A DNA stretch of 64,000 bases from HRBIN30 sp964534275 (GCA_964534275.1 CAZHQG010000003.1:124001-188000), one strand, 5' to 3'. Counted from the stretch's first letter, positions 52,921 through 61,036 are shown. Program-made: numbers and translations. Notes: generated by a model not told the origin, from the letters alone.

Positions 52921-54342
52921 TCAACCGCGGCGAAAAGCCGCAGCGTCGATCCCAAGCTCCCGCATCTTGCGGTGCAACGTCGCTTGATCGATGCCGGCAT
53001 GGCGGGCAGCACGGGTGACATTTCCCGAAAAGCGGCGCAGCAACTCTTGAATGTACGAGAACTCCGTAGCCCGGAGGAATTCCCGCAGGGAGCCTTCCCA
53101 AGGCCACTGTGGGTCCCGTGACTCGCCCAACCGTCGCGAGCTGGGGCGGTCAAAATCAACGTGATCCATGCACTCTCCTTCACACGTGACGATGGCCCGC
53201 TCGAGCACATTCCAAAGTTCCCGGATGTTTCCGGGCCAGTCGTACTGCATCAACGCCGCCATGGCCGCGTCGCTGATCCGCGTAATCTTTTTCTCTCGGG
53301 CAATCGGATGGCGCTCTAGGTACTCCGTGACCAGCAGAGGAATGTCTTCGCTTCTTTCGCGCAAGGGAGGCAACGCGATGGGAACAACCGCAATGCGGTA
53401 GTAGAAGTCCTCGCGCATTTTGCCCTGAGCAACGCACTCGGCCAAATTTTCGTTTGTGGCCGCCACGATTCTCATGTCTACGTGAATCTGCCGGTTGCTG
53501 CCCAATCGCTCTACGGCCCGCTGCTCCAAAACGCGCAAGAGCTTGCTTTGCATGGCCAGGGGAATGCTTTCCACCTCGTCTAAAAACAATGTTCCCCCAT
53601 GGGCAGCTTCGATTTTGCCCGCCCGTTCGCTGGTGGCTCCAGTGAACGCACCTTTCTCGTACCCGAACAGTTCGCTCTCCAGCAGGTTGTCGGGGATCGC
53701 AGCGCAGTTGAGCGGCACGAACGGACCTCCCCGCCGACGGCCCTGTTCGTGAAGCGCACGTGCAACAAGCTCCTTTCCCGTACCCGACTCGCCAGTGATC
53801 AGCACGGTGACATCCGCGTTGGCGAGCGAGGCCACCAGACGGAAAACCTCCCGCATCCTCGGGTTGCGACTCACCATGTTGCCAAAGCGGTATCGCTCCG
53901 CGAGCTGATCACGCAGCGTCTGAATCTCTTCTAAAAGACGACGACGGTCGAACACCCGCTGCATGGCGAGCGCAAGTTCCTCCGGAGAGAAGGGTTTGGT
54001 GAGGTAGTCGCTCGCCCCTTTGCGCATTGCTTCGACGGCACCGCGGATGGTGCCATGGCCGGTCACCATAATCACATCCACAGAGGGCCACCTCTGGCGA
54101 ATTTCCTCGAGTAAGCTTGCTCCGTCACGCCCCGGCATCATGAGGTCGAGCAACACCAGCCCGTACGATCGCTCTCGCAGGCGCTCAAGGGCTGTGGGGG
54201 CGTCGGGCGCTGCATCTGCATCGTAACCGTTCTGGCGACACAAGCTCTGCAGCTGCCGTCGAATGAGCGGGTCGTCGTCCACCACCAGCACTCGAGCTCC
54301 GGTCGGCTCGTTTCCGCGAACTACCGCTGCAGAGGCAGGCAT
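52921..54342 (-). CDS. NtrC-family sigma54-dependent response regulator (PrsR-like)
   Basis: 473 residues from the ATG at 54342. The receiver domain (17-130) has phosphoacceptor Asp66 (LLDLMMPG) and Lys116 (YLTKPF). The AAA+ domain has Walker A GESGTGKE (184-191), the sigma54-contacting GAFTGA (231-236), FLDEVESIP and ALPPLRERSED. A Fis-type HTH is at the C-terminus (VTRAARHAGIDQATLHRKM). All parts for activating sigma54 holoenzyme are intact. It lies between a degenerate kinase-like gene (overlap) and the ATPase gene, so the target may be the export locus. It resembles PrsR of PEP-CTERM loci, but no PrsK of normal form is adjacent. Confidence 0.92.
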   Translation of the reverse strand: MPASAAVVRGNEPTGARVLVVDDDPLIRRQLQSLCRQNGYDADAAPDAPTALERLRERSYGLVLLDLMMPGRDGASLLEEIRQRWPSVDVIMVTGHGTIRGAVEAMRKGASDYLTKPFSPEELALAMQRVFDRRRLLEEIQTLRDQLAERYRFGNMVSRNPRMREVFRLVASLANADVTVLITGESGTGKELVARALHEQGRRRGGPFVPLNCAAIPDNLLESELFGYEKGAFTGATSERAGKIEAAHGGTLFLDEVESIPLAMQSKLLRVLEQRAVERLGSNRQIHVDMRIVAATNENLAECVAQGKMREDFYYRIAVVPIALPPLRERSEDIPLLVTEYLERHPIAREKKITRISDAAMAALMQYDWPGNIRELWNVLERAIVTCEGECMDHVDFDRPSSRRLGESRDPQWPWEGSLREFLRATEFSYIQELLRRFSGNVTRAARHAGIDQATLHRKMRELGIDAAAFRRG

Positions 54343-54962
54343 AGCGACCACTCCTTCCGTTCTCTCGCGTCCCGGCATTCCCACTCGCCCCCGAGCGCCT
54401 CCACCAAGCGCACCAACACCGCCTCATACAACTCCGCTGCTGCAGAGTGCTTCACGCAGCCCTCGCGCGAGCAAGAGAGTATGATGTGCAAACGTGACTC
54501 GCTCGCCGAGGCGCGCAGACTCAACGTCGCCTCGCCCGGTACGACTCTCCGGAGGTACGCGGTCAAGTAGTCGAGCATGGCCACAAGCGTGTCCGTGTTC
54601 ACTAGGAGGGCCGGAGTGTCGTTTTTTACCACGGAGAGGGACGCATCCAGAGGGAATGCTGTGGTCAAATTTCTTTGCAACCGGGCCAACACGTGCGCCA
54701 CAGGAACGGGATCGAGCTTGGGAACCAAGGGGCCCACGTAGTCCAACAACAAATGCAGCACCTCGTCCAGTTCGTTCGTTGTTTGTTCGAGAAGGTCGGC
54801 CGCCACGTGGCCCTGGGCTCGCAGCTCCTGTTCCACCGCACGCAAGCGCTGGAATAGATTTCCGAGCCAGTGCCCAGCAGCGTCGATGGCAGACGCCCGC
54901 ACCAGAGTCAGATGTTCGGCAACGTGGCTCCCGGTTCCGAAACGTCTTTCCGCAGCGGCCAT
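54321..54962 (-). CDS. Degenerate histidine-kinase-like protein (possible histidine phosphotransferase)
   Basis: 213 residues. The first 100 residues form two long helices reminiscent of a DHp dimer, with a single His31 in AIDAAGHWLGNLFQRLRAVEQEL. The rest has the order of a HATPase domain (ALLVNTDTLVAMLDYLTAYL where the N-box should be, LRASASESRLHIILSCS, LVEALGGEWEC, LCLPL at the end), but the Asn of the N-box, the DxG of the G1 box and the glycine-rich G2 box are not seen. It is therefore probably not an ATP-dependent kinase. A Spo0B/ChpT-like relay or a binding partner of the overlapping NtrC-type regulator (22-bp overlap) is the best guess. Confidence 0.55.
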   Translation of the reverse strand: MAAAERRFGTGSHVAEHLTLVRASAIDAAGHWLGNLFQRLRAVEQELRAQGHVAADLLEQTTNELDEVLHLLLDYVGPLVPKLDPVPVAHVLARLQRNLTTAFPLDASLSVVKNDTPALLVNTDTLVAMLDYLTAYLRRVVPGEATLSLRASASESRLHIILSCSREGCVKHSAAAELYEAVLVRLVEALGGEWECRDARERKEWSLCLPLQR

Positions 54963-54975
54963 GGCATTTTCTCTC

Positions 54976-56139
54976 TTAACCCTCGTTGCGAACTAGACCA
55001 TGGGCGTCGCACGGTTCGTACAATTCTACGAACACGGTCCGCCCTCCTTCGACTTTTCGAACCAGTAACCAGTCGCCTTTGTAAGCCTTGTGATCGTACG
55101 GTCCCAGACTCATGTGGGTGCGTGCACCCCCGTTTACAGCCGGGAGCATGCGAACTCTTTCGAGCCCTTCTTTGAAGCCCCGCGGCGTCAGCAAGGGAGC
55201 GCGCAAGAGCCCCTCCGCAACCAGCGTGGCGGTGTCCCAACTCAAGGCGGTCACCGTGTGGTCGCGACGCTTGCCAAGGGCGCGCGCCACCCGATCCAAT
55301 ACGGGCTGCAAGCGTGGATTCTGTTCGCACATTTGATCGATTCCGTACCATCCTTCGAGAGCCGCCATCCAGTCAGGCTTCGCGTAACAAAACTGGAATG
55401 CGGTGGTCATGATTCGCGGTGGATTCCAGTCGAGTTTGGCAAACAGTGGACCGAGCAAGATCGTAGGGTAGCCGTATCCGAGGTAGGCAAGGCAATCAGG
55501 CTCTGCGGCCCGCAACTTCCGGAGGACGTTTTCCAAATTCGCTGGTGTTTGGCTCGTGTACCCCTCAGCTACGATGTCGAGGTCGTGTCGAGCCGCAAAG
55601 TACCGGAAGTTTTGTGCATACTCGGTGCCCCCAGGGCTCAATTCGTGCATCATGGCTACCCGGCGGTACCCGCGGCGGCAAATCCAATTCGCCATGATCG
55701 CGCCTTCTTCGGCGAGACCGCCGTTGCCCAAATTGAAGCAGTACTCGCCGTGGTAGCGCTCCGTGCCGGTCCAAGTGATTGCTGGCACTCCGCACCGCTC
55801 GATCTCAGGCACGAGCGCAAGTGAGTTGTCCGTGATCAGAGGACCGATCACTCCCAAAACTCCGGCGTCGACAAGTTCGCGATACCCGAGAATCGTGTTT
55901 CGCGCCTCCAACCTCGGAAGCCCAATGGCCTCCTTCACCACAAGTTCGACGGACCGTGGCAGTGCTGATGTTCCTTCCGCATAAGCAAACGCAAGACGCA
56001 AGGTCGCTAGAAAATCTTCCTTCGTCCCCATGTCGATGTCGATCAGAACCCCGATTTTCACCGGTGCGAATGGCAACCCATGAGGCAACGTTCGTGCCGG
56101 TGCCGAATCGGGAGCCCGCCTCTCCTCGGTGGTACCCAT
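54976..56139 (-). CDS. Periplasmic-binding-protein-fold receptor (Leu/Ile/Val-type) without signal peptide
   Basis: 387 residues from the ATG at 56139, which has a GGAGG ribosome-binding site 9 bp upstream. The sequence matches the Peripla_BP_6/LivJ fold: VKIGVLIDIDMGTKEDFLATLRLAF, VIGPLITDNSLALVPEIERCGVPAITWTGTE and AIMANWICRRGYRRVAMMHE. It begins MGTTEERRAPDS, with no hydrophobic signal sequence, and no permease or ATPase genes are near. It is thus probably a cytoplasmic ligand-binding protein that passes information to the degenerate kinase encoded 13 bp downstream, or an AmiC-like sensor. An in-frame upstream extension would add 34 Arg-rich residues and still no signal sequence. Confidence 0.78.
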   Translation of the reverse strand: MGTTEERRAPDSAPARTLPHGLPFAPVKIGVLIDIDMGTKEDFLATLRLAFAYAEGTSALPRSVELVVKEAIGLPRLEARNTILGYRELVDAGVLGVIGPLITDNSLALVPEIERCGVPAITWTGTERYHGEYCFNLGNGGLAEEGAIMANWICRRGYRRVAMMHELSPGGTEYAQNFRYFAARHDLDIVAEGYTSQTPANLENVLRKLRAAEPDCLAYLGYGYPTILLGPLFAKLDWNPPRIMTTAFQFCYAKPDWMAALEGWYGIDQMCEQNPRLQPVLDRVARALGKRRDHTVTALSWDTATLVAEGLLRAPLLTPRGFKEGLERVRMLPAVNGGARTHMSLGPYDHKAYKGDWLLVRKVEGGRTVFVELYEPCDAHGLVRNEG

Positions 56140-56451
56140 CTCTCGCGATCCCTCCAAGCTCCGAACATGCCTGAAGCAGCGACTCCTGAGCAATAGTTCG
56201 GCGATGGTCTCGCGGACCGGCAAGGCAACGGTTCCACGCAATCGACCGTGCAGCCGCGATCAAGCAGCACGTTTGCTCGCCCCCACTCGCGTGCACCTCG
56301 GCCGGCGTTCCCCCAACGGGCTTGCCGTCCAGCACTTCAAGAGTCATGTCCTCGAGGCCGGACACAGTTGACTTTCGCGCTCGATCGGGAGTACGGTTTG
56401 CGCCGCTTTGCCCCGATGTTGTGGCGCAAGGTTGGGCAAGGAGTCGGAGGA
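56140..56451. other. Divergent intergenic region (312 bp)
   Basis: This is the only strand switch in the window: the minus-strand binding-protein gene and the plus-strand AAA+/kinase gene are read away from each other. A candidate plus-strand promoter is at 56368-56397. The minus-strand gene has a good ribosome-binding site (GGAGG) but no clear promoter boxes were seen. An open plus-strand frame from 56248 runs through the region but looks noncoding (Arg/Pro-rich), so the kinase start is put at 56452. Confidence 0.55.
56368..56397 (+). promoter_or_regulatory. Candidate sigma70-type promoter for the AAA+/histidine-kinase operon
   Basis: TTGACT at 56368-56373 is followed after 18 bp by TACGGT at 56392-56397. 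The -35 box matches five of six consensus bases; the -10 box is weak. The implied transcription start near 56404 precedes the chosen GTG start at 56452 and the alternative ATG at 56416. Confidence 0.3.
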
Positions 56452-58248
56452 GTGGAGCGCCTACGGATTGGAGTGATCGACCGGTCTCCAAGCATTCGCG
56501 AGACAGCTGCCATCGTGCTCCACGAGCACGATGTTGCGCGCTTTGCACCGGAAGAATTTTTGCGACTCGATCAGCCGTTTGCCGGTGATCTTTTGCTTGT
56601 GGAACGCGGGTGCCTGACCACCGAGGAGCTGACCCGCTTGGCTCCCGGCGTTCCTGTGGTCTGGCTAGAAAGTACCCCTTTGGAAAACAACGCCGCACAC
56701 TTCGGGGCCCTTCCGCGACCGTTTCGTCCGCAGGAGTTGCGTCGCTGGGTCCGCACATTCGCAAGCGGCCTGCAACGCGAGCGGCTAGAACTTGCCACGC
56801 TCCTGCCCTCGTTTCCGCCGCCCCTACTTCCCGCGGCAGCGATTCCCACGGTGCGGGCAGCTCTGCGCACGCAACTGCCGTTGGTGATCTACGGCGAGCA
56901 GGGCACGGGAAAATTGCGCCTCGCTCGCGCTCTTCATGCGGCCAGCGGCAATCATGTTCACGTCAAGGTCCCTGGCGCCAATTGCGATGTGCACCTTGCC
57001 GAGAAATTGCGCGGCTATCCTCCCAAAACACGGATCACGTTGTGCGTGACTGCTTTCGAGCAGCTTGCGCCGGGCAGAGAAGAATTACTGGCGGACCTTC
57101 TTCTCCAAAGCCAAGAGCAACAGACTCATCTTTGGTTTCTCGCATGCACGACAGTGTCACCCGAGATGCTCGCCGAAACCGAAGAGCGCTTCGGTGCCAT
57201 CCTCCATCATGCGGCGGTCTTCACGGTCCGCTTGCCCCCACTGCGCGACCGGACTGAGGATCTTCCCGCAATCATTTCAGCCGAAGCGGCTCGCATTGCA
57301 GCAATGCTGCGTTCAAGTCCACCAACATTTACTCCAGAGGCGTGGGAACGCCTGCTCCACTACCTGTGGTTCGGCAATCTCCCCGAGCTCGAAGCTGTTT
57401 TAGCCCGCACGATGACCCTCGTTCGCGAGCGTCCGATCCCCGCACACGCCCTTTTATTCGCACCTCCGGGACAGTCCACCACGGCACAGGGCACAACGAA
57501 GGCCCGAAATTTCGCACCACCGAGTACCGAGGGGAAACAGTTGCCTTCGCTGTCGACGACCCAGCAGCTCGAAGTTTTGCTTCATGAACTCGCCCATGAA
57601 CTAAAGAACCCACTCGTGACGATCAAAACGATCAGCCAGCATCTCGAACGCTTGCTGGGGGACGAAACCGGGCGGGAACAGGTTGCACAGTTGGCTGGCG
57701 AAGCGGTGGATCGCATGGACCGTATTCTCGACAATCTTCTGCGTTTTGCTCGCTATGGCACCCCCACCCTGGAAAAGACATCGGTCAATGCTGTGCTGGC
57801 GCCGGCCCTCGCCGAACTGGCTTCTGTGCTCTCCGAAAAACAAATCGTTTTGCACTACCTGCCTCCAGAGGGAGCGTGGATTCAGGGGGATCCGGCACAA
57901 CTCACGTTTGCCTTGGAAAATTTACTTCGAGCGGTCGTGCGTGATTTGGAAGAGGGTTCCACTCTTTCGATCGAACCACTTGTAGGTTCCACCGGGATCG
58001 AAATTCGCTTTCCGCGCTCGCAAGGAGCCGTGGTCGAGCGACTTCGCCGATTTGTCGACGAGGAGGGATCGGGGAGTTCCCCTCTGGAACCCCTCGGCTT
58101 CCTGATTGCTCGGTCCCTGTTAGAGCGGAACCGTGCCACGCTCCGTGAGCAAAGCGAGGACGCCCGGTGTACTTTGACGATCCTCTTCCCCCCTGCCACT
58201 GGAACGGAAGAAACCTATGCCGAAACGTCGCGTTTTAATCGTGGATGA
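56452..58248 (+). CDS. Pseudo-receiver, sigma54-type AAA+ and histidine kinase fusion protein
   Basis: 598 residues from the GTG at 56452, which has GGAG 8 bp upstream; ATG at 56416 is an alternative. Residues 1-105 look like a receiver fold (RIGVIDRSPSIRETAAIVL) without a clear phosphoacceptor. Residues 130-330 are an NtrC-type AAA+ domain: Walker A GEQGTGKLRLARALH (148-162), RLPPLRDRTEDLP (260-272) and LHYLWFGNLPELEAVL, where the sensor II WPGNVREL has become WFGNLPEL. The GAFTGA loop is replaced by a shorter stretch. Residues 370-585 are HisKA (HELAHELKNPLVTIKT, His382) and a HATPase-like domain with N490 but no clear DxG box. It should autophosphorylate or regulate the NtrC-type protein whose gene it overlaps by 32 bp. 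Confidence 0.8.
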   Translation: MERLRIGVIDRSPSIRETAAIVLHEHDVARFAPEEFLRLDQPFAGDLLLVERGCLTTEELTRLAPGVPVVWLESTPLENNAAHFGALPRPFRPQELRRWVRTFASGLQRERLELATLLPSFPPPLLPAAAIPTVRAALRTQLPLVIYGEQGTGKLRLARALHAASGNHVHVKVPGANCDVHLAEKLRGYPPKTRITLCVTAFEQLAPGREELLADLLLQSQEQQTHLWFLACTTVSPEMLAETEERFGAILHHAAVFTVRLPPLRDRTEDLPAIISAEAARIAAMLRSSPPTFTPEAWERLLHYLWFGNLPELEAVLARTMTLVRERPIPAHALLFAPPGQSTTAQGTTKARNFAPPSTEGKQLPSLSTTQQLEVLLHELAHELKNPLVTIKTISQHLERLLGDETGREQVAQLAGEAVDRMDRILDNLLRFARYGTPTLEKTSVNAVLAPALAELASVLSEKQIVLHYLPPEGAWIQGDPAQLTFALENLLRAVVRDLEEGSTLSIEPLVGSTGIEIRFPRSQGAVVERLRRFVDEEGSGSSPLEPLGFLIARSLLERNRATLREQSEDARCTLTILFPPATGTEETYAETSRFNRG

Positions 58249-59608
58249 CGAACCCAGCGTGAGGCAGTCGCTCACGCTTGTGCTCAAGGACCAATACGAG
58301 GTCCTCACCGCCAGCACCGGGCACGCTGCGTTCGATATTTTAGCCACCACGCCTGTCGATGTTGTGTTGCTCGATATCCTTTTACCCGGAATCGACGGGC
58401 TCGAGGTGCTCGAAAAAATCAAAGAGCGCACCCCGTCGCCGCAAGTGATCATGTTGACAGCGACCAAGACGGTGAAAACCGCCGTCACCGCGATGAAGCT
58501 CGGTGCTTTCGACTACGTCACCAAACCGTTCGATGTCGAGGAGCTGCTCCTGCTCGTCGAGCGCGCCGTCCAATCCAGCGCTCTGGTTCAAGAAGTCGAA
58601 GCCCTTCGCTCCGAGGTGGGGGTGCGGTACAGCTTCGAGAACATTATCGCCCGCTCCGCCAAAATGCAGGATATTCTGCGCACCGTGTCCCGCGTCGCCC
58701 CGCTCAAAACCACGGTGCTGATCACCGGTGAAAGCGGCACGGGCAAAGAACTGATCGCGAAAGCACTGCACTATCACAGCCCGCGCGCCCACCGGCCCAT
58801 GGTGACCCTGAACTGCGCAGCCATTCCCGAAAACCTCCTGGAGAGCGAACTTTTTGGCCACGAGCGCGGCGCCTTTACCGACGCGCACGCACGGAAACTG
58901 GGGCAGTTCGAACTCGCCGACCAAGGAACGATCTTCCTCGATGAAATTGGGGAAATGCAGCCTGCCATCCAGGCAAAGATCTTGCGCGTCTTGGAACAAG
59001 GCGAGTTTCTCCGGGTTGGGGGCAACCAGCCCATTCGCGTCGATGTGCGGGTCATTGCCGCAACGAACCGCGACCTCAACGAGGGCATCCGGGAAGGACG
59101 GTTTCGGTCGGATCTGTACTACCGTCTAAACGTAGTCTCCATCCACATTCCTCCGCTACGCGAACGGCGTGAAGACATCGTCCCCCTGATCCGACACTTT
59201 TTGAGCCTCAAAGCAAAGGAACTCGGGATTGGCGAAAAAACCTTTTCTAATGAGGCCATGGACCTGTTGCTTGCGTATTCTTGGCCGGGGAACGTGCGCG
59301 AACTCGAAAACGTTGTGGAACGCGCCATGGTGCTTTCCGCAAATCCGGTGATGCAGCCCTCCGACCTTCCTGACTACATCGCCAATCAAAACCGAGCAGA
59401 GTTTCATCCGGTTCAACAAAGCGTCTTGCGCGGAGAGATCCGCTTGGCCGAAGCCGTCGACCAGTTCGAAGAACAGCTCATCCGCCGCGCCCTCGAAGAG
59501 GCTCAATACAATCAGACCCGCGCCGCCGAAATTTTGGGGACCACCCGTCGCATCTTGAAATACAAAATGGACAAGCTGGGAATTCGCCCCGAAAGCGACT
59601 CGCTCTGA
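58217..59608 (+). CDS. NtrC-family response regulator with GAFTDA loop
   Basis: 463 residues. The receiver domain has Asp53 (LLDILLPG) and Lys103 (YVTKPF). The AAA+ domain has Walker A GESGTGKE (171-178), FLDEIGEMQP, IPPLRERREDI and WPGNVREL. The sigma54-contacting loop is GAFTDA (218-223), with Asp in place of the second glycine. The C-terminal Fis-type HTH is intact (NQTRAAEILGTTRRILKYKMDKLGI). The start overlaps the end of the fusion-kinase gene by 32 bp, so the two form a cognate pair. GAFTDA occurs in a number of NtrC-like proteins, so it does not prove loss of sigma54 activation. Target genes are unknown; a sigma54-like promoter lies 280 bp downstream. Confidence 0.92.
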   Translation: MPKRRVLIVDDEPSVRQSLTLVLKDQYEVLTASTGHAAFDILATTPVDVVLLDILLPGIDGLEVLEKIKERTPSPQVIMLTATKTVKTAVTAMKLGAFDYVTKPFDVEELLLLVERAVQSSALVQEVEALRSEVGVRYSFENIIARSAKMQDILRTVSRVAPLKTTVLITGESGTGKELIAKALHYHSPRAHRPMVTLNCAAIPENLLESELFGHERGAFTDAHARKLGQFELADQGTIFLDEIGEMQPAIQAKILRVLEQGEFLRVGGNQPIRVDVRVIAATNRDLNEGIREGRFRSDLYYRLNVVSIHIPPLRERREDIVPLIRHFLSLKAKELGIGEKTFSNEAMDLLLAYSWPGNVRELENVVERAMVLSANPVMQPSDLPDYIANQNRAEFHPVQQSVLRGEIRLAEAVDQFEEQLIRRALEEAQYNQTRAAEILGTTRRILKYKMDKLGIRPESDSL

Positions 59609-59917
59609 GTGAGTACTGCTGGCGAATCCATCAACCCGGGTCGCCGACCCGCGACAAGAAACGGCAGCGACAAGTCAGCAGCGGACAATTTTGTTGCCGG
59701 TGTTCAAAATTGTTCGGGAGCCTCGGGAATTCCGCGAGATAGCCGAAATCTCCCCGTTTTCCTTTGGGCTCCACGGTGTGCCGGGCTCATCAAGAGGAGC
59801 ACGGCGGCAAGGACACCTCCCCCGGTTGCGTCGATTTTTTGATCAACTGAGCGCGCGTGTGTGAGTGCAAAGTCTACGCAAAAAGCATGGCATGTTTCCT
59901 GCTTTTCAGGCACCGCC
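59609..59917. other. Intergenic region between the GAFTDA regulator and the receiver-histidine kinase (309 bp)
   Basis: No gene was found. A 15-bp hairpin (59637-59651: CGGGTC, GCC, GACCCG) follows the regulator stop codon but lacks a T-run, so it is at most a weak terminator. A candidate sigma54 promoter is at 59888-59903. A T6 run is at 59834-59839. The rest shows nothing recognisable. Confidence 0.5.
59888..59903 (+). promoter_or_regulatory. Candidate sigma54 (-24/-12) promoter
   Basis: The sequence TGGCATG-TTTC-CTGCT starts at 59888. The invariant GG (59889-59890) and GC (59901-59902) are separated by exactly 10 bp, as required for sigma54, and the -24 box differs from TGGCACG at one position. 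The predicted start of transcription would be around 59913, very close to the ATG at 59918, so the message would be almost leaderless or would use the ATG at 59927. It stands directly after a gene for a sigma54-type activator. Confidence 0.4.
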
Positions 59918-61036
59918 ATGCACGCAATGGAACAGCGCGCCGACCGCCCGACCTTACTGGTGATCGATGACGAGTTTGGCCCTGCCGAGGCGCTGCGGAT
60001 GGTCTTCCACCCGCACTATCGGGTACTCGTTGCCCACCGAGGTGACGAAGCGCTGAATCTCTTGCGGAACGAGTCGGTGGACGTTGTCACCCTCGACTTA
60101 CGGATGCCGCAGATGACCGGCGTCGAGGTGCTCCGGGCGATCAAGTCGGAGTTTCCAGACGTCGAGGTCATCATCGTGACCGCGTACGCTTCGCTGGACA
60201 CTGCCCTTCAAGGTTTGCGCTGGGGAGCCTTTGATTACATCATCAAGCCATACGATGTTCCGCATATTGCGGAGCTCGTCGATCGGGCCGTGCGACGGCG
60301 CCGAGCCCGACTGCAGGGCCAGCGAACTCGGGAACATTTTCTCGGCAATGTGTCACACGAGCTACGCACCCCGCTGAGCGCAATCATCGGATACAGCTCC
60401 ATCTTGAGCGAGGAGTTGGCAAACAAAATCGATCCGGAGCAACTGTCGGCACTGCAGCGCATTCAGGCCAACGCCGTCGAGCTTTTGGATCTCATCGAGG
60501 GAATTCTCATCTTAAACGGCATCGATGCTGGCGAAATCCCTGTGGTCGTCAGCGAGTTCGATGTGCGCGATTTGGTTCGCAACGTCGTCGCGCAGTTCCA
60601 GCGATACGGGCAGGAGAAAGGCGTAGAATTCTCTTGCTCCGTACCCGATTCGCCGGTGGTTCTGCACAGCGACGCGCAAAAAGTCCAACGGATCCTGCAC
60701 GCGCTGTTAGACCACGTGCTCAAGTTCAGCACGGATGGCGGTATCACGGTGCAAGTGTCACCGGACCCGACCGGATTTGGTGCCCATATTTCCGTGAGCG
60801 ACGCCGGCACAGCCATCGACCCCGAGGAACTTCAAGCGGCAATCAACGGATTTTTGGAAGACGATGCTGCTGGCAGGCGGCGGGACCGGGGTTTGGGGAT
60901 CGGGTTGAGGGTCGCCGTTCAGTTTACCCGCATGCTTGGGGGTAGCATGCGAGTGGAAGCACAGCCGGGCGGCGGCACCAAGCTCACGGTCGCGGTGCCC
61001 AGCTGGCACCTGATGCCACGATCCCGCATCCATTGA
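59918..61036 (+). CDS. Receiver-domain histidine kinase (hybrid, REC at N-terminus)
   Basis: 372 residues from the ATG at 59918 (an ATG at 59927 is also possible). Residues 10-125 are a receiver with Asp60 (TLDLRMPQ) and Lys110 (YIIKPY). HisKA follows with His147 in FLGNVSHELRTPLSAIIGYS. The HATPase domain has VSDAGTAID (G1) and a GLGIGLRVAVQF G2 box, but its N-box reads RILHALLDHVLKF, without the usual Asn, so ATP-Mg binding may be weak. No transmembrane segment or sensor domain is present, so it is a soluble kinase that may take phosphate or signals through its receiver. A candidate sigma54 promoter lies just upstream; the next gene starts 12 bp downstream. Confidence 0.87.
   Translation: MHAMEQRADRPTLLVIDDEFGPAEALRMVFHPHYRVLVAHRGDEALNLLRNESVDVVTLDLRMPQMTGVEVLRAIKSEFPDVEVIIVTAYASLDTALQGLRWGAFDYIIKPYDVPHIAELVDRAVRRRRARLQGQRTREHFLGNVSHELRTPLSAIIGYSSILSEELANKIDPEQLSALQRIQANAVELLDLIEGILILNGIDAGEIPVVVSEFDVRDLVRNVVAQFQRYGQEKGVEFSCSVPDSPVVLHSDAQKVQRILHALLDHVLKFSTDGGITVQVSPDPTGFGAHISVSDAGTAIDPEELQAAINGFLEDDAAGRRRDRGLGIGLRVAVQFTRMLGGSMRVEAQPGGGTKLTVAVPSWHLMPRSRIH

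Noticed and set aside
56248..56451. N-terminal extension of the AAA+/kinase gene
   Set aside because: The 68 extra codons are Arg/Pro-rich with no fold, lie over the probable promoter, and a GTG with a good ribosome-binding site begins the receiver-like domain.
59637..59651. Hairpin after the GAFTDA regulator as an intrinsic terminator
   Set aside because: The 6-bp stem is real but no T-run follows, so a terminator call is not justified.
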